Positions 1 to 7,066 are shown, numbered from the stretch's first letter. The stretch: 42,294 nt of DNA from Prochlorococcus sp. AG-347-J22 (GCA_003279005.1 QCBY01000010.1:1-42294), one strand, 5' to 3'. A program made the numbers and translations. Notes: generated by a model not told the origin, from the sequence alone.

Positions 1-54
1 AATAGCAGAGTAATTATTCGAGTTTAAAAAATAATAACATTTTAATGTTGTCAT
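1..54 (-). CDS. possible 5' fragment of an unidentified CDS running off the window
   Basis: An ATG at 52-54 on the minus strand opens an 18-codon frame (MTTLKCYYFLNSNNYSAI) that stays open to the window edge. It lies 66 bases downstream of the CBS-domain gene, on the same strand, so it could be the next gene of the same surface-polysaccharide operon. I see no Shine-Dalgarno sequence and no recognisable motif, and 18 open codons are weak evidence in AT-rich DNA. Confidence 0.25.
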   Translation of the reverse strand, partial: MTTLKCYYFLNSNNYSAI

Positions 55-120
55 TAATAATTATTAGTCTATAAACTACTTTTTATATTTAACTGACTTT
101 TTTATTGATAAACTTAATAA

Positions 121-549
121 TCAAATATTAAATAATTTTTTTAGAGCAGGATGCAAATGCAACAGACCTTTTAAATTTTTTTCATCATCAACTACAGGAA
201 GGTCCCAAATACTTAATTCTTCCATTAAAAGAATCGCACTTTTTAGACTAGAGTCGGGCCTTATCGATGAATAAACTTTCGTACAATAATCATGAACATC
301 ATCAACAAATAATGCTGCAATAGGTTTTTGCACTTTAAGAATTAACCTTCTAATATCACCATCTGTAAAAACCCCTTTCAATTGATTTTTTGTATTAACT
401 ATACAAGCCACACCAATTCCATAATTACACATTTCAATAATTGTTTCTCTCAATAATTCTCTATCATTTACAACAGGAAAGGAATCACAATTCATCATTA
501 CATCTTTTACTAATATTTCTTCAATCTGTGTGTACATTAAATTCTCCAT
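121..549 (-). CDS. stand-alone CBS-pair protein (KpsF/KdsD C-terminal-like)
   Basis: A 142-aa protein made almost entirely of two CBS domains, about residues 13-70 and 82-140. The GVFTDGDIRR stretch (59-68) and the LHLHPALKKL tail resemble the C-terminal half of KpsF/KdsD arabinose-5-phosphate isomerases. The N-terminal SIS sugar-isomerase domain of those enzymes is absent. CBS pairs usually bind adenine nucleotides or sugar nucleotides. Its start overlaps the 3' end of kdsA (stop at 521-523) by 29 bases, or 17 bases if the second Met (codon at 535-537) is used, so the two are translated from one message. The pairing with kdsA supports a role in KDO or related ulosonate synthesis, probably regulatory; that is inference. 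It could also be the remnant of a split kpsF. Confidence 0.75.
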   Translation of the reverse strand: MENLMYTQIEEILVKDVMMNCDSFPVVNDRELLRETIIEMCNYGIGVACIVNTKNQLKGVFTDGDIRRLILKVQKPIAALFVDDVHDYCTKVYSSIRPDSSLKSAILLMEELSIWDLPVVDDEKNLKGLLHLHPALKKLFNI

Positions 550-1399
550 TTTTGGTTGTTAGTTTAATTCTGAGATTATGTATTTCCATAGCCTCAGAAA
601 GAATTTGTTTAAGATATTTAAGACTTAAAACAGTATTTGAATCTGATAAAGCTTTCTCGGGATTATCATGAACTTCCATAAAAACAGCATTTACTCCACA
701 TGCACAAGCTGCTCTTACTAAATAAGGTATAAATTCTCTTTGCCCTCCAGAAATATTACCCATTGAGGTAGGCAGTTGTATAGAGTGCGTAGCATCAAAG
801 CAAACTGGATATCCTATTTTGCGCATAATTGGTAAGGAAGTCATATCGTTCACTAATTGATTATATCCAAAAAAAGTTCCTCGATCTGTAAGGATAACTT
901 GATTACATCCAAAGCTTTCAAGTTTTCTTACTGAATTTTTCATATTCCAAGGACTCATAAATTGACCCTTTTTTAGGTGAATTGGTTTTCTTGTTAAAGC
1001 TGCTGCCTTAAGGATTGATGTCTGCCTACATAAATAAGCAGGTATTTGTACAAGATCGCAAACTTCTCCTGTTTGTTGAGCCCAATTTGAGTCTGAAAAA
1101 TCAGAAACAACTGGTATTTTAAACTCGTCTCTAACTTTTGATAATATTTTTAAACCCTCGATAATACCCACACCATGAAAACTATCTTTTGAAGATCTAC
1201 AGTCTTTATCAAAACAAGATTTAAAGATCCAATTAATGCAGAGATCAGAACATACTTCTGAAATTTTTTCAGCCATTAACATTGTATGTTTTTCGCTTTC
1301 AATTGCACACGGACCACCTATAAATACAAGTGGTTTGTCATTACCTACCTCTACATAATTAACCCCATTTCCCCCAATGGCGATAATTCTAGATTCCAT
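521..1399 (-). CDS. kdsA: 3-deoxy-8-phosphooctulonate (KDO-8-P) synthase
   Basis: Condenses phosphoenolpyruvate with arabinose-5-phosphate to KDO-8-phosphate, the first committed step toward the KDO sugar of LPS or capsule. 292 aa, close to the family's usual ~280. Visible motifs are GGPCAIES (29-36), FDKDCRSS (63-70), QIPAYLCRQT (118-127), DRGTFFGYNQLV (172-183) and DATHS (202-206). Cys31, His205, Glu242 and Asp253 sit where the metal-dependent class (Aquifex type) has its metal ligands; the metal-free E. coli class has Asn in place of the Cys. The start ATG at 1397-1399 is not followed by a better candidate. It overlaps the downstream CBS-pair gene. KDO genes are variable in Prochlorococcus, which fits a genomic-island location. 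Confidence 0.93.
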   Translation of the reverse strand: MESRIIAIGGNGVNYVEVGNDKPLVFIGGPCAIESEKHTMLMAEKISEVCSDLCINWIFKSCFDKDCRSSKDSFHGVGIIEGLKILSKVRDEFKIPVVSDFSDSNWAQQTGEVCDLVQIPAYLCRQTSILKAAALTRKPIHLKKGQFMSPWNMKNSVRKLESFGCNQVILTDRGTFFGYNQLVNDMTSLPIMRKIGYPVCFDATHSIQLPTSMGNISGGQREFIPYLVRAACACGVNAVFMEVHDNPEKALSDSNTVLSLKYLKQILSEAMEIHNLRIKLTTKNGEFNVHTD

Positions 1400-2030
1400 T
1401 ATTTATTTGAGAATATCAATATACTGTAATCATACATCAAGTACATATACCAAATATTATTTTATTTTTTAAAAATTAGTTTATAGGTTAATAAATTAAT
1501 CACTAAAAATATTAAAAAGATACAATTATAGTCTGTTAAAAATTAAAGTAAAAAACTTAATTTTAATTTAAAAAATTGATTTATTTATTTAGTAATAAAC
1601 AATTTTGAAAAAATTCTAGATAAATTCTTGAGTCAAAAGCCCAACATTAAATTATAATTTATTGAATAAGAATTATCAAAAAATAAGGATAGATTTTATT
1701 AGTTTTTTATTTAAATTTGAAAAATTCAAGGATATAAAATGGAATTTATTAAGCGCTATTATCTTAAAAAAATAATCAATTAAATTCATAAAAAAGTATT
1801 CCAAAGAATACTAAAAGTAGTTTTTTTGTTTAATCAAAGAAAATTGATAATTTACTTCTTTATCAATCTTTAAAAAAACTTATACAAAAAATGAATCCTA
1901 TAGATGAAGATTTTAATTAAAATTTAAAAGTGATTAGATACTGGTAAATTCCAAAAAAAAAAAGGGCTATCAACCTTTAGAATAGATAAAAGTTAGTTAA
2001 AGAAATTAAAGCATTTAGGATACATACATT
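1400..2030. other. 631-base AT-rich non-coding spacer
   Basis: The stretch between the divergent kdsA and capE-like genes is extremely AT-rich, with many A and T runs and stop codons in all frames. I found no tRNA, no strong hairpin terminator and no open frame longer than about 15 codons. It presumably holds the promoters of both flanking genes, but I cannot place them. In a genome packed this tightly such a long empty spacer suggests decayed sequence or a recombination boundary of the island. Confidence 0.6.
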
Positions 2031-3056
2031 ATGATTCAGAGTAAAAGTATCGAAAATTCAGTAATATTAATAACTGGAGGCACTGGATCATTTGGAGGCA
2101 CCCTAACTGAAATGCTTCTGAAGAGTAATATTAAAGAAATACGTATATTTAGTAGGGATGAAAATAAGCAATATCTAATGAGAAAAAAATTGAATGACTC
2201 TAGAGTTTCCTTTTTTATTGGTGATGTAAGAGATTTTCAAAGTACTTATGATGCTTGCCTAAATGTTGATTATATTTTTCATGCAGCGGCTTTAAAACAA
2301 GTACCCTCTTGTGAATTTTATCCTTTAGAGGCTTTCAAAACAAATGTTTTAGGAACAGAAAACATTTTGAAGGCTTCCTTAAGTAGAAATGTAAAAAAAG
2401 TTGTATTTTTGAGTACTGATAAAGCTGTTTATCCAATAAATGCTATGGGTCTATCGAAAGCGATGATGGAGAAATTAATGCTTTCAAAATCTTTGCATAA
2501 TTATGGAAAGGGAGTATTTTGTGCTACTCGTTATGGGAATGTTATTTGTTCAAGGGGTTCTGTAATCCCTTTATTTGTTGATCAAATAAAAAAAAATAAG
2601 CCTATTACAATTACTGATCCAAACATGACTAGATATTTAATGAGTTTAGAGGATGCAGTGAGTTTGGTTTTATACGCCTTTGATAAGGGATTAAACGGAG
2701 ATATTTTTGTTCAGAAAGCGCCAGCATGTACTATTGGCGATCTTGTATTAGCGTTAAAAGAAATATTTAACTATAAAAAAGATAATATAATAATTGGCAC
2801 TAGGCATAGTGAAAAATTATATGAAACACTAATATCCAAGGAAGAGATGAAAAGGGTAGAGGATAAAGGTAAATTCTATAGAATACCTTCTGATAATAGA
2901 GGATTAGACTATGATAACTACTACTTGAAGGGTAAAGAAAATTTGTCAGGTTCTTTAGAATATACTTCTCATAATACTGAAAGGTTAAAGGTGAATGAAA
3001 TCATAAAAATCCTTTTAAAAAATGATATTGAATCATCCAATTTTTTAAAACTTTAA
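2031..3056 (+). CDS. capE: UDP-GlcNAc 4,6-dehydratase/5-epimerase, CapE/WbjB/FnlA type
   Basis: An extended short-chain dehydrogenase acting on UDP-GlcNAc. In Staphylococcus and Pseudomonas this family makes the first intermediate toward UDP-L-FucNAc for capsule or O-antigen. 341 aa. The NAD(P)-binding GGTGSFG is at 16-22, GDVRD at 64-68, STDKAVYPINAMGLSK at 128-143, RYGNV near 172, and the SHNTERL C-terminal motif near 314. The usual SDR Y-x3-K is M139-x3-K143, a Met-for-Tyr change I recall as typical of CapE, with the D130-K131 pair kept. Partners CapF and CapG are not next to it. It stands alone between a long AT-rich spacer and an sRNA locus. The symbol is by family resemblance; the exact product is not determined. 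Confidence 0.85.
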   Translation: MIQSKSIENSVILITGGTGSFGGTLTEMLLKSNIKEIRIFSRDENKQYLMRKKLNDSRVSFFIGDVRDFQSTYDACLNVDYIFHAAALKQVPSCEFYPLEAFKTNVLGTENILKASLSRNVKKVVFLSTDKAVYPINAMGLSKAMMEKLMLSKSLHNYGKGVFCATRYGNVICSRGSVIPLFVDQIKKNKPITITDPNMTRYLMSLEDAVSLVLYAFDKGLNGDIFVQKAPACTIGDLVLALKEIFNYKKDNIIIGTRHSEKLYETLISKEEMKRVEDKGKFYRIPSDNRGLDYDNYYLKGKENLSGSLEYTSHNTERLKVNEIIKILLKNDIESSNFLKL

Positions 3057-3131
3057 TTTTTTTAATAAATAATGCTAATGCCGCAGGTAAGAAGCTAATC
3101 TCAACGAGCACTGTAATCGTGGATACTAAAC

Positions 3132-3148
3132 ACTGATTTCAAATCAGT
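3132..3148. repeat. perfect 17-base inverted repeat, possible hairpin after capE-like gene
   Basis: ACTGATTT-C-AAATCAGT is a perfect palindrome around one base, and outer bases (GATACT at 3122-3127 against AGTATC at 3146-3151) give an alternative pairing. It lies about 75 bases after the capE-like stop codon. There is no clean T tract directly after it, so a terminator role is uncertain. Confidence 0.35.
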
Positions 3149-3219
3149 ATCTATATTTTGAAAAGAAATAGTACTTAATACTTAAGATATTTGATACCTT
3201 TTCACTGTAAATTAAATCT

Positions 3220-3287
3220 ATCAGAAACTCCTCACACACTAATTTCTGATAATGAACGCCCTGATTCATATGAATTAGGGTGTTTTT
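3220..3287 (+). ncRNA. yfr1: Yfr1 small regulatory RNA
   Basis: Positions 3227-3237 read ACTCCTCACAC, the ultraconserved unpaired motif of cyanobacterial Yfr1. Yfr1 is an abundant trans-acting sRNA reported to repress outer-membrane porin mRNAs in Prochlorococcus MED4. The motif is flanked on the left by TATCAGAAA (3219-3227) and on the right by TTTCTGATA (3243-3251), which can close a 9-bp stem around it. A strong terminator follows. The total of about 65 nt fits the known 54-65 nt. The 5' end is uncertain by several bases: a TTAAAT at 3212-3217 could be the -10 box, giving a start near 3224 and a shorter 5' stem. Family identification rests on the 11-base motif plus architecture. Confidence 0.82.
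3256..3287 (+). terminator. Rho-independent terminator of yfr1
   Basis: Bases 3256-3267 pair with 3272-3283 (12 bp including G-T wobbles, core CCCTGATTC against GAATTAGGG) around a four-base ATAT loop, followed by TTTTT at 3283-3287. This is one of the strongest intrinsic terminators in the window. Confidence 0.8.
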
Positions 3288-3385
3288 AATGCCAAAAAGT
3301 CCTAAAAGATTAATTGGCTTATGTTTCGAATGAGTAACATTAACTATCCCCTTACACCAAAAAAAAATATTTGTATTAACTTAAA

Positions 3386-3483
3386 GGTGTGTGTAGGAGA
3401 GGTTCTACTAAAAAAGTGGAAACAAGGAAACACTTTATTCAGTAAAACCGGAAAAGGCCTCTGATAGTAGGGGTCTTTTTTTT
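3386..3483 (+). ncRNA. yfr2: Yfr2-family small regulatory RNA
   Basis: The family hallmark is GGAAACA repeated in one loop. Here GGAAACA occurs at 3418-3424 and 3426-3432, and AAAGTG (3413-3418) pairs with CACTTT (3431-3436) around a 12-base loop. A third GGAAAA is at 3450-3455. The RNA ends in a hairpin with an 8-T tail. A TATTAA at 3374-3379 is a plausible -10 box, which puts the start near 3386 and the length near 98 nt, close to the ~90-95 nt I recall for the family. Members (Yfr2-Yfr5, Yfr10) occur in several copies per picocyanobacterial genome, so the number of this copy is unknown. Its 5' end is complementary to the Yfr1 motif (see findings). Confidence 0.8.
3455..3483 (+). terminator. 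Rho-independent terminator of the Yfr2-family RNA
   Basis: AGGCCTCT (3455-3462) pairs with AGGGGTCT (3469-3476) with two G-T wobbles around a six-base loop, followed by eight T residues (3476-3483). Confidence 0.75.
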
Positions 3484-3524
3484 GACTAATTTATTACGAT
3501 TAATATTGAAATTTGAAAAAAAAT

Positions 3525-3605
3525 TTAAGGAGCATTTGTTTGCGCATTTCGAGTCATAGGCAACTCGCTTTCCACAAAATTCATTAGTTCAATAAACATC
3601 TGCAT
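3525..3605 (-). CDS. 26-aa micro-ORF with a strong ribosome binding site
   Basis: The frame encodes MQMFIELMNF followed by VESELPMTRNAQTNAP. AGGAG (minus strand, 3611-3615) lies five bases before the ATG. Such a clean Shine-Dalgarno is rare in this window, where most genes have none, so translation is plausible despite the length. The peptide has an amphipathic N-terminal half and a polar tail; there is no signal peptide or membrane segment. It is transcribed away from the 60-aa gene at 3730 and toward the Yfr2-family RNA. I do not recognise the family and assign no function. Confidence 0.45.
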   Translation of the reverse strand: MQMFIELMNFVESELPMTRNAQTNAP

Positions 3606-3729
3606 TTTTACTCCTACCATTGGGAAAATATATTCGTGACCACTATAAAGGACCAATACTCAGGTAGAAATACTCTATGAATTTTCAGTTAAAAGGATGA
3701 CAATATTAAGTATAGATCTAGGAGGTCTT

Positions 3730-3912
3730 ATGAAACTATTCAACCAATTCAATGTTCTTCCAAAATATCTCACTGCATTTAATTACGCAGGGTTAAACTT
3801 AAATGATACTCCACAGGAAGTTGAGAAATGTATTCCTGAGTTTCAGAACTTTTGGGAGAAGGAATGTAGAGAACATCCAACAAATCAAAATTGCTTAATT
3901 TATTGCGACTGA
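3730..3912 (+). CDS. 60-aa protein with a CP12-like C-terminal motif
   Basis: The start is set by AGGAGG at 3720-3725, four bases before the ATG; an upstream in-frame ATG at 3697 has no such site. The last 15 residues, CREHPTNQNCLIYCD (46-60), have the spacing C-x3-P-x4-C-x2-Y-x-D. This matches the GAPDH-binding tail of CP12, the redox-controlled linker of GAPDH and phosphoribulokinase in the Calvin cycle (typically C-D-x-N-P-x4-C-R-x-Y-x-D). Residues 27-45 could form the preceding helix, but the classical AWDxVEELQ core is missing. Cys34 and Cys59 are extra. I see the motif; CP12 relatedness is inference, and a GAPDH partner is a hypothesis. It sits alone between the sRNAs and tRNA-Asn. Confidence 0.7.
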   Translation: MKLFNQFNVLPKYLTAFNYAGLNLNDTPQEVEKCIPEFQNFWEKECREHPTNQNCLIYCD

Positions 3913-4128
3913 GTTAATGTAATTAATCTAAAATCAAAAGTTGTAGTGAACTTATATAACTGAATGCTCTTGAAACCCAATGTCATGTGATTGAAGAATT
4001 ACACTAATACTTTTTTGAAATTACACTAACTTCACTTTGATAATTAGAGGTTAATCTTAAAGCAAATGTATAAGAAAAAAGTTCTAAATATCTATTCTTT
4101 TTCCATATCCCAGTCCAGTTATAGACAA

Positions 4129-4154
4129 TAAAAAAGAGACTTATTAAGTCTCTT
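4129..4154 (-). terminator. terminator downstream of tRNA-Asn
   Basis: AAGAGACTT (4134-4142) and AAGTCTCTT (4146-4154) form a 9-bp stem with a three-base loop. Read on the minus strand the stem is followed by a T run (4129-4135), as expected for an intrinsic terminator 25 bases beyond the tRNA 3' end. Confidence 0.7.
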
Positions 4155-4179
4155 GATTGTTGTTGAATTTATTATGAGA

Positions 4180-4251
<72 letters not shown>

Positions 4252-4261
4252 ACACTTAGAA

Positions 4262-4290
4262 ATTTAACTCTTACATATACCCTATGACAA
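4262..4290 (-). promoter_or_regulatory. candidate sigma-70 promoter for tRNA-Asn
   Basis: On the minus strand TTGTCA (4285-4290) and TTAAAT (4262-4267) are separated by exactly 17 bases, and the tRNA begins 10 bases after the -10 box. The placement is good, but the -10 match is only moderate in AT-rich DNA. Confidence 0.45.
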
Positions 4291-4300
4291 GGGGTAGATC

Positions 4301-4984
4301 TTAATTATAATGAAAATTTAACGGTTTTTCCCAATCTGATAAACTCCCATTCTTCATCTCTGCAACGGCATCTGAGTAACTCAATTCCTCTAAACGATGC
4401 GTAATCCATAAAGCAGTAAATGGATTTCTTTTATTATTAGTAAGATTTTTAATTATATCTAAAACTTTTAATTGACTATTACTATCCAATAGTGCTGTAG
4501 GTTCGTCCAAAAGAACAAAATTCTTATCACTTATCAAAGAACAGGCGATAGTTAAACGTTGTTTTTGTCCACCACTTAAAGTATGGATGGGTCTTTTATC
4601 AAATCCATCTAATCCGACTTTGTTAAGTGCAAAATTAATTTTATTAGTGATATCTTTTCTACTTAATTTTTTATTAATATTTAAAAGTAGTTCGCTCCTA
4701 CAGTTTGGCATTAGAATTTGATGATCAGGATTTTGAAAAACCATACCAACATTAGCTAAATTGCTTATAACTCCATTACTTGGTTTAAGAAGTCCATTAA
4801 TTAACTTAAGCAAGGTACTCTTACCGCTTCCATTTTTACCAACAATCATCCATAATCCTGATTTATTAATAGAAAAACTACAATTATTTATGACGAGCTC
4901 TTTTTTTCCTGGCCAAGAAAAACTCACATTTTTAAAAGTCACATTGGGAACTTGATTTTGCAAAGTATCCTTGACCTCAATCAT
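4301..4984 (-). CDS. ABC transporter ATP-binding protein, EcfA/CbiO-like
   Basis: A single nucleotide-binding domain of 227 aa with all motifs: Walker A GKNGSGKST near 54, Q-loop VFQNPDHQ, signature LSGGQKQR, Walker B FVLLDEPTALLD and H-loop ITHR. The QNPDHQ form is typical of energy-coupling-factor (ECF) and cobalt-type ATPases. It follows the UPF0367 gene by one base, so both are on one transcript. No permease or substrate-binding gene is adjacent, so the transported substrate cannot be inferred; the T and S components may be encoded elsewhere. It could equally be a cyanobacterial orphan ATPase. Confidence 0.85.
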   Translation of the reverse strand: MIEVKDTLQNQVPNVTFKNVSFSWPGKKELVINNCSFSINKSGLWMIVGKNGSGKSTLLKLINGLLKPSNGVISNLANVGMVFQNPDHQILMPNCRSELLLNINKKLSRKDITNKINFALNKVGLDGFDKRPIHTLSGGQKQRLTIACSLISDKNFVLLDEPTALLDSNSQLKVLDIIKNLTNNKRNPFTALWITHRLEELSYSDAVAEMKNGSLSDWEKPLNFHYN

Positions 4985-4985
4985 G

Positions 4986-5255
4986 TTAAATATCTAAAGA
5001 AAATCCCGGTCTTTTTGAACCGCCAGCTACTGCGGACTTTTCATATATTTGGACAGAAATAACCTCTTTAGCAAGAACAGTGATAAATTTATCTTGAACT
5101 TTTTCACAATTTAATTCAATTAAATTGGAATCTTGATTATTGCCATTCATAAAATCTCTAATTTCATCATAGATTTTTTTAACATCTTCAAAATCTTTCT
5201 TCTGAATTGAAAGGGGAAAAGGGGAATATCTTAGGCTTATTTCAAGAGAATACAT
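4986..5255 (-). CDS. UPF0367 family protein
   Basis: An 89-aa cyanobacterial protein of unknown function. I recognise the family from the MYSLEISLRYSPFPLSIQKK start and the VAGGSKRPGFSLDI end, both highly conserved in Prochlorococcus and Synechococcus. It is soluble, with no signal peptide or membrane segment and a predicted alpha-beta character. It is the first gene of a two-gene unit with the ABC ATPase (one-base gap) and diverges from cysK across a 153-base spacer that must contain both promoters. Confidence 0.85.
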   Translation of the reverse strand: MYSLEISLRYSPFPLSIQKKDFEDVKKIYDEIRDFMNGNNQDSNLIELNCEKVQDKFITVLAKEVISVQIYEKSAVAGGSKRPGFSLDI

Positions 5256-5408
5256 AAAAGAACTGTAAATAATTTATTATAAACAAACTATAGAACAATC
5301 TTTTCTAAGAAGTTGTTTTTAAATTAAGTTCAATTGAAAAAGTTTTTTAAAAATCAATAAAATACATTTAATATATCATTAAACAAATTTATTTTTGTAG
5401 ATTATTCC

Positions 5409-6377
5409 ATGGAAATTGCTAGTGATATTACTTCTTTAGTTGGTAACACACCTTTAGTTAAATTAGACAGGATAAAAAATTACTGTAAGTGTCATCCGGA
5501 AATAATAGCTAAACTTGAAAGTTTCAATCCATCAGCATCTGTTAAAGATCGTATCGCTTTTTCGATGTTAAATTCAGCCGAAAAAGATGGTTTAATATTT
5601 CCGGGAGAAACAACCTTAATTGAAGCAACAAGTGGAAATACTGGTATAGCCTTAGCAATGGTTGCTGCAGCTAAGGGCTATAGATTGATATTAACTATGC
5701 CAGATACCATGAGTATTGAAAGAAGAGCAATGCTTCGTGCATATGGTGCAGAATTACAACTTACTCCCGGCAAAGAAGGAATGAAAGGGGCATTAGATCT
5801 GGCTAAAGAATTATCTTCAAGTATTCCAAATAGCTTTCAATTTAACCAGTTTGAAAATCTCGCTAATCCAGATATTCATGAAAGGACAACAGCTCAAGAA
5901 ATTTGGGACCAATCTAATCAAAATATTGATGGATTAGTTACAGGAGTTGGTACTGGAGGAACCGTCACAGGATGTGCTCGATTTTTAAAAAAAGTTAATC
6001 CAAAGTGCAAGATATATGCAGTTGAACCCGCAAAAAGTGCTGTTATTTCAGGAGAAAAAGCAGGTTCCCACTTAATACAAGGAATTGGCGCAGGCTTTAT
6101 TCCAAAAGTACTTAATACCCGATTAATAGATGAAATTATCAAGATAGATGATGATGAAGCATTTTATTATGGGAGGTTACTAGCTAGGCTAGAGGGTCTT
6201 TTATCGGGCATTAGTAGTGGTGCCGCCTTAGCAGCAACAATAAAAATTGGCCAAAGGAAAGAACTTATTAAAAAAAGATTAGTAGTGATTCTTCCAAGTT
6301 TTGGGGAACGATATTTATCTACAGCAATGTTTGAATCAAATACTTTAATTAAAGCTAGACCAGACGGATATTTATAA
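5409..6377 (+). CDS. cysK: cysteine synthase A (O-acetylserine sulfhydrylase)
   Basis: Makes cysteine from O-acetylserine and sulfide with pyridoxal phosphate, the last step of sulfate assimilation. 322 aa, standard length. The PLP lysine is K46 in NPSASVKDR, the phosphate and substrate loop TSGNTG is at 74-79, and GTGGTVTGC binds the PLP phosphate. The C-terminal GISSGAALAA is also conserved. The ATG lies in TTCCATGG without a clear Shine-Dalgarno sequence. The next gene, a DnaJ-domain protein, starts 17 bases after the stop, suggesting co-transcription. cysH, an earlier step of the pathway, is at 39447. A cysM-type assignment cannot be excluded from sequence alone. Confidence 0.93.
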   Translation: MEIASDITSLVGNTPLVKLDRIKNYCKCHPEIIAKLESFNPSASVKDRIAFSMLNSAEKDGLIFPGETTLIEATSGNTGIALAMVAAAKGYRLILTMPDTMSIERRAMLRAYGAELQLTPGKEGMKGALDLAKELSSSIPNSFQFNQFENLANPDIHERTTAQEIWDQSNQNIDGLVTGVGTGGTVTGCARFLKKVNPKCKIYAVEPAKSAVISGEKAGSHLIQGIGAGFIPKVLNTRLIDEIIKIDDDEAFYYGRLLARLEGLLSGISSGAALAATIKIGQRKELIKKRLVVILPSFGERYLSTAMFESNTLIKARPDGYL

Positions 6378-6394
6378 ATGGAGTGGGTTTAGTT

Positions 6395-7066
6395 ATGAAC
6401 AAAAATCTTTATGAAGAATTAGGTTTAAAAAAAAATGCAACGCAAGACGAAATTAAATCCTCTTATCGTAGCTTAGTAAAACAACATCATCCTGATGCAG
6501 GTGGGGAAACAGATAGGTTTCTTGCTATACAAAATGCATGGGATACACTTAATGATCCATATAAAAAAGCACTATATGATAAAACATTGTCTACTTATCA
6601 ACAATCTAATTTCGTTAATGTAAATTGGGAAGAAAAAGTTAATACAAACAAATATAGTTCAAAAATTAAAGATAACGAAGTTAAAAATTGGATAAAAAAT
6701 ATTTATAATCCAACCAATAGATTTATTACCCAAATAATAAAACCTCTAAGTCAAGAAATAAAAGAACTTTCTGCTGATCCATATGATCAAGAATTGATGG
6801 ATAAATTTTGCAATTACATTAATCTTTCCCAAAAAAAAATTGAGAAAGTAGATCAACTTTATAAATCAATATCTGTACCTCATTCAATATCTTCTTTAGG
6901 TTTAGATCTTTATCACTGTTTTTCTCAAGTTAAAGATGCCCTATCAGAACTTGATAAGTACACAAAAGGATATGTAGATGATTATTTATTTGATGCTAAA
7001 GAAATGATGAAAGAGGCGAAGAGAATCCAATCAAAAATGGCATTTGATAAAAAATCCATCATTTGA
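6395..7066 (+). CDS. J-domain (DnaJ-like) protein
   Basis: A J domain fills residues 1-70, with the Hsp70-stimulating HPD in QHHPDAGG. The rest (to 223) is an AT-biased, helical region without the Gly/Phe, zinc-finger or DnaJ C-terminal substrate domains, so this is a type III co-chaperone rather than DnaJ itself. I chose the ATG at 6395 over an upstream GTG at 6383 because GGAG at 6380-6383 can serve as its ribosome binding site and the J domain begins directly after. The C-terminal part probably chooses the client; nothing in it is recognisable. It follows cysK by 17 bases. Confidence 0.85.
   Translation: MNKNLYEELGLKKNATQDEIKSSYRSLVKQHHPDAGGETDRFLAIQNAWDTLNDPYKKALYDKTLSTYQQSNFVNVNWEEKVNTNKYSSKIKDNEVKNWIKNIYNPTNRFITQIIKPLSQEIKELSADPYDQELMDKFCNYINLSQKKIEKVDQLYKSISVPHSISSLGLDLYHCFSQVKDALSELDKYTKGYVDDYLFDAKEMMKEAKRIQSKMAFDKKSII

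Noticed and set aside
441..671. Open frames on the opposite strand of real genes, here and at 4761, 5918, 16686, 21573, 30217, 34412, 34447, 36005, 36646, 37210, 37870, 38708, 39092 and 40556
   Set aside because: They are antisense to strongly supported genes and have low-complexity, unlikely sequences.
1739..1783. 14-codon frame (MEFIKRYYLKKIIN) after an AAGGAT-like site in the AT-rich spacer
   Set aside because: Too short, no homology seen, and such frames are expected by chance here.
3127..3155. Possible tRNA relic: ACTGA-TTTCAAA-TCAGT resembles an anticodon arm
   Set aside because: Neither strand shows a D-arm, T-arm with TTCGAAT or acceptor stem around it; the arm is simply part of a perfect inverted repeat.
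4301..4984. Full cobalt or nickel transport operon
   Set aside because: Only the ATPase is present; the permease and substrate-binding genes are not in the window.
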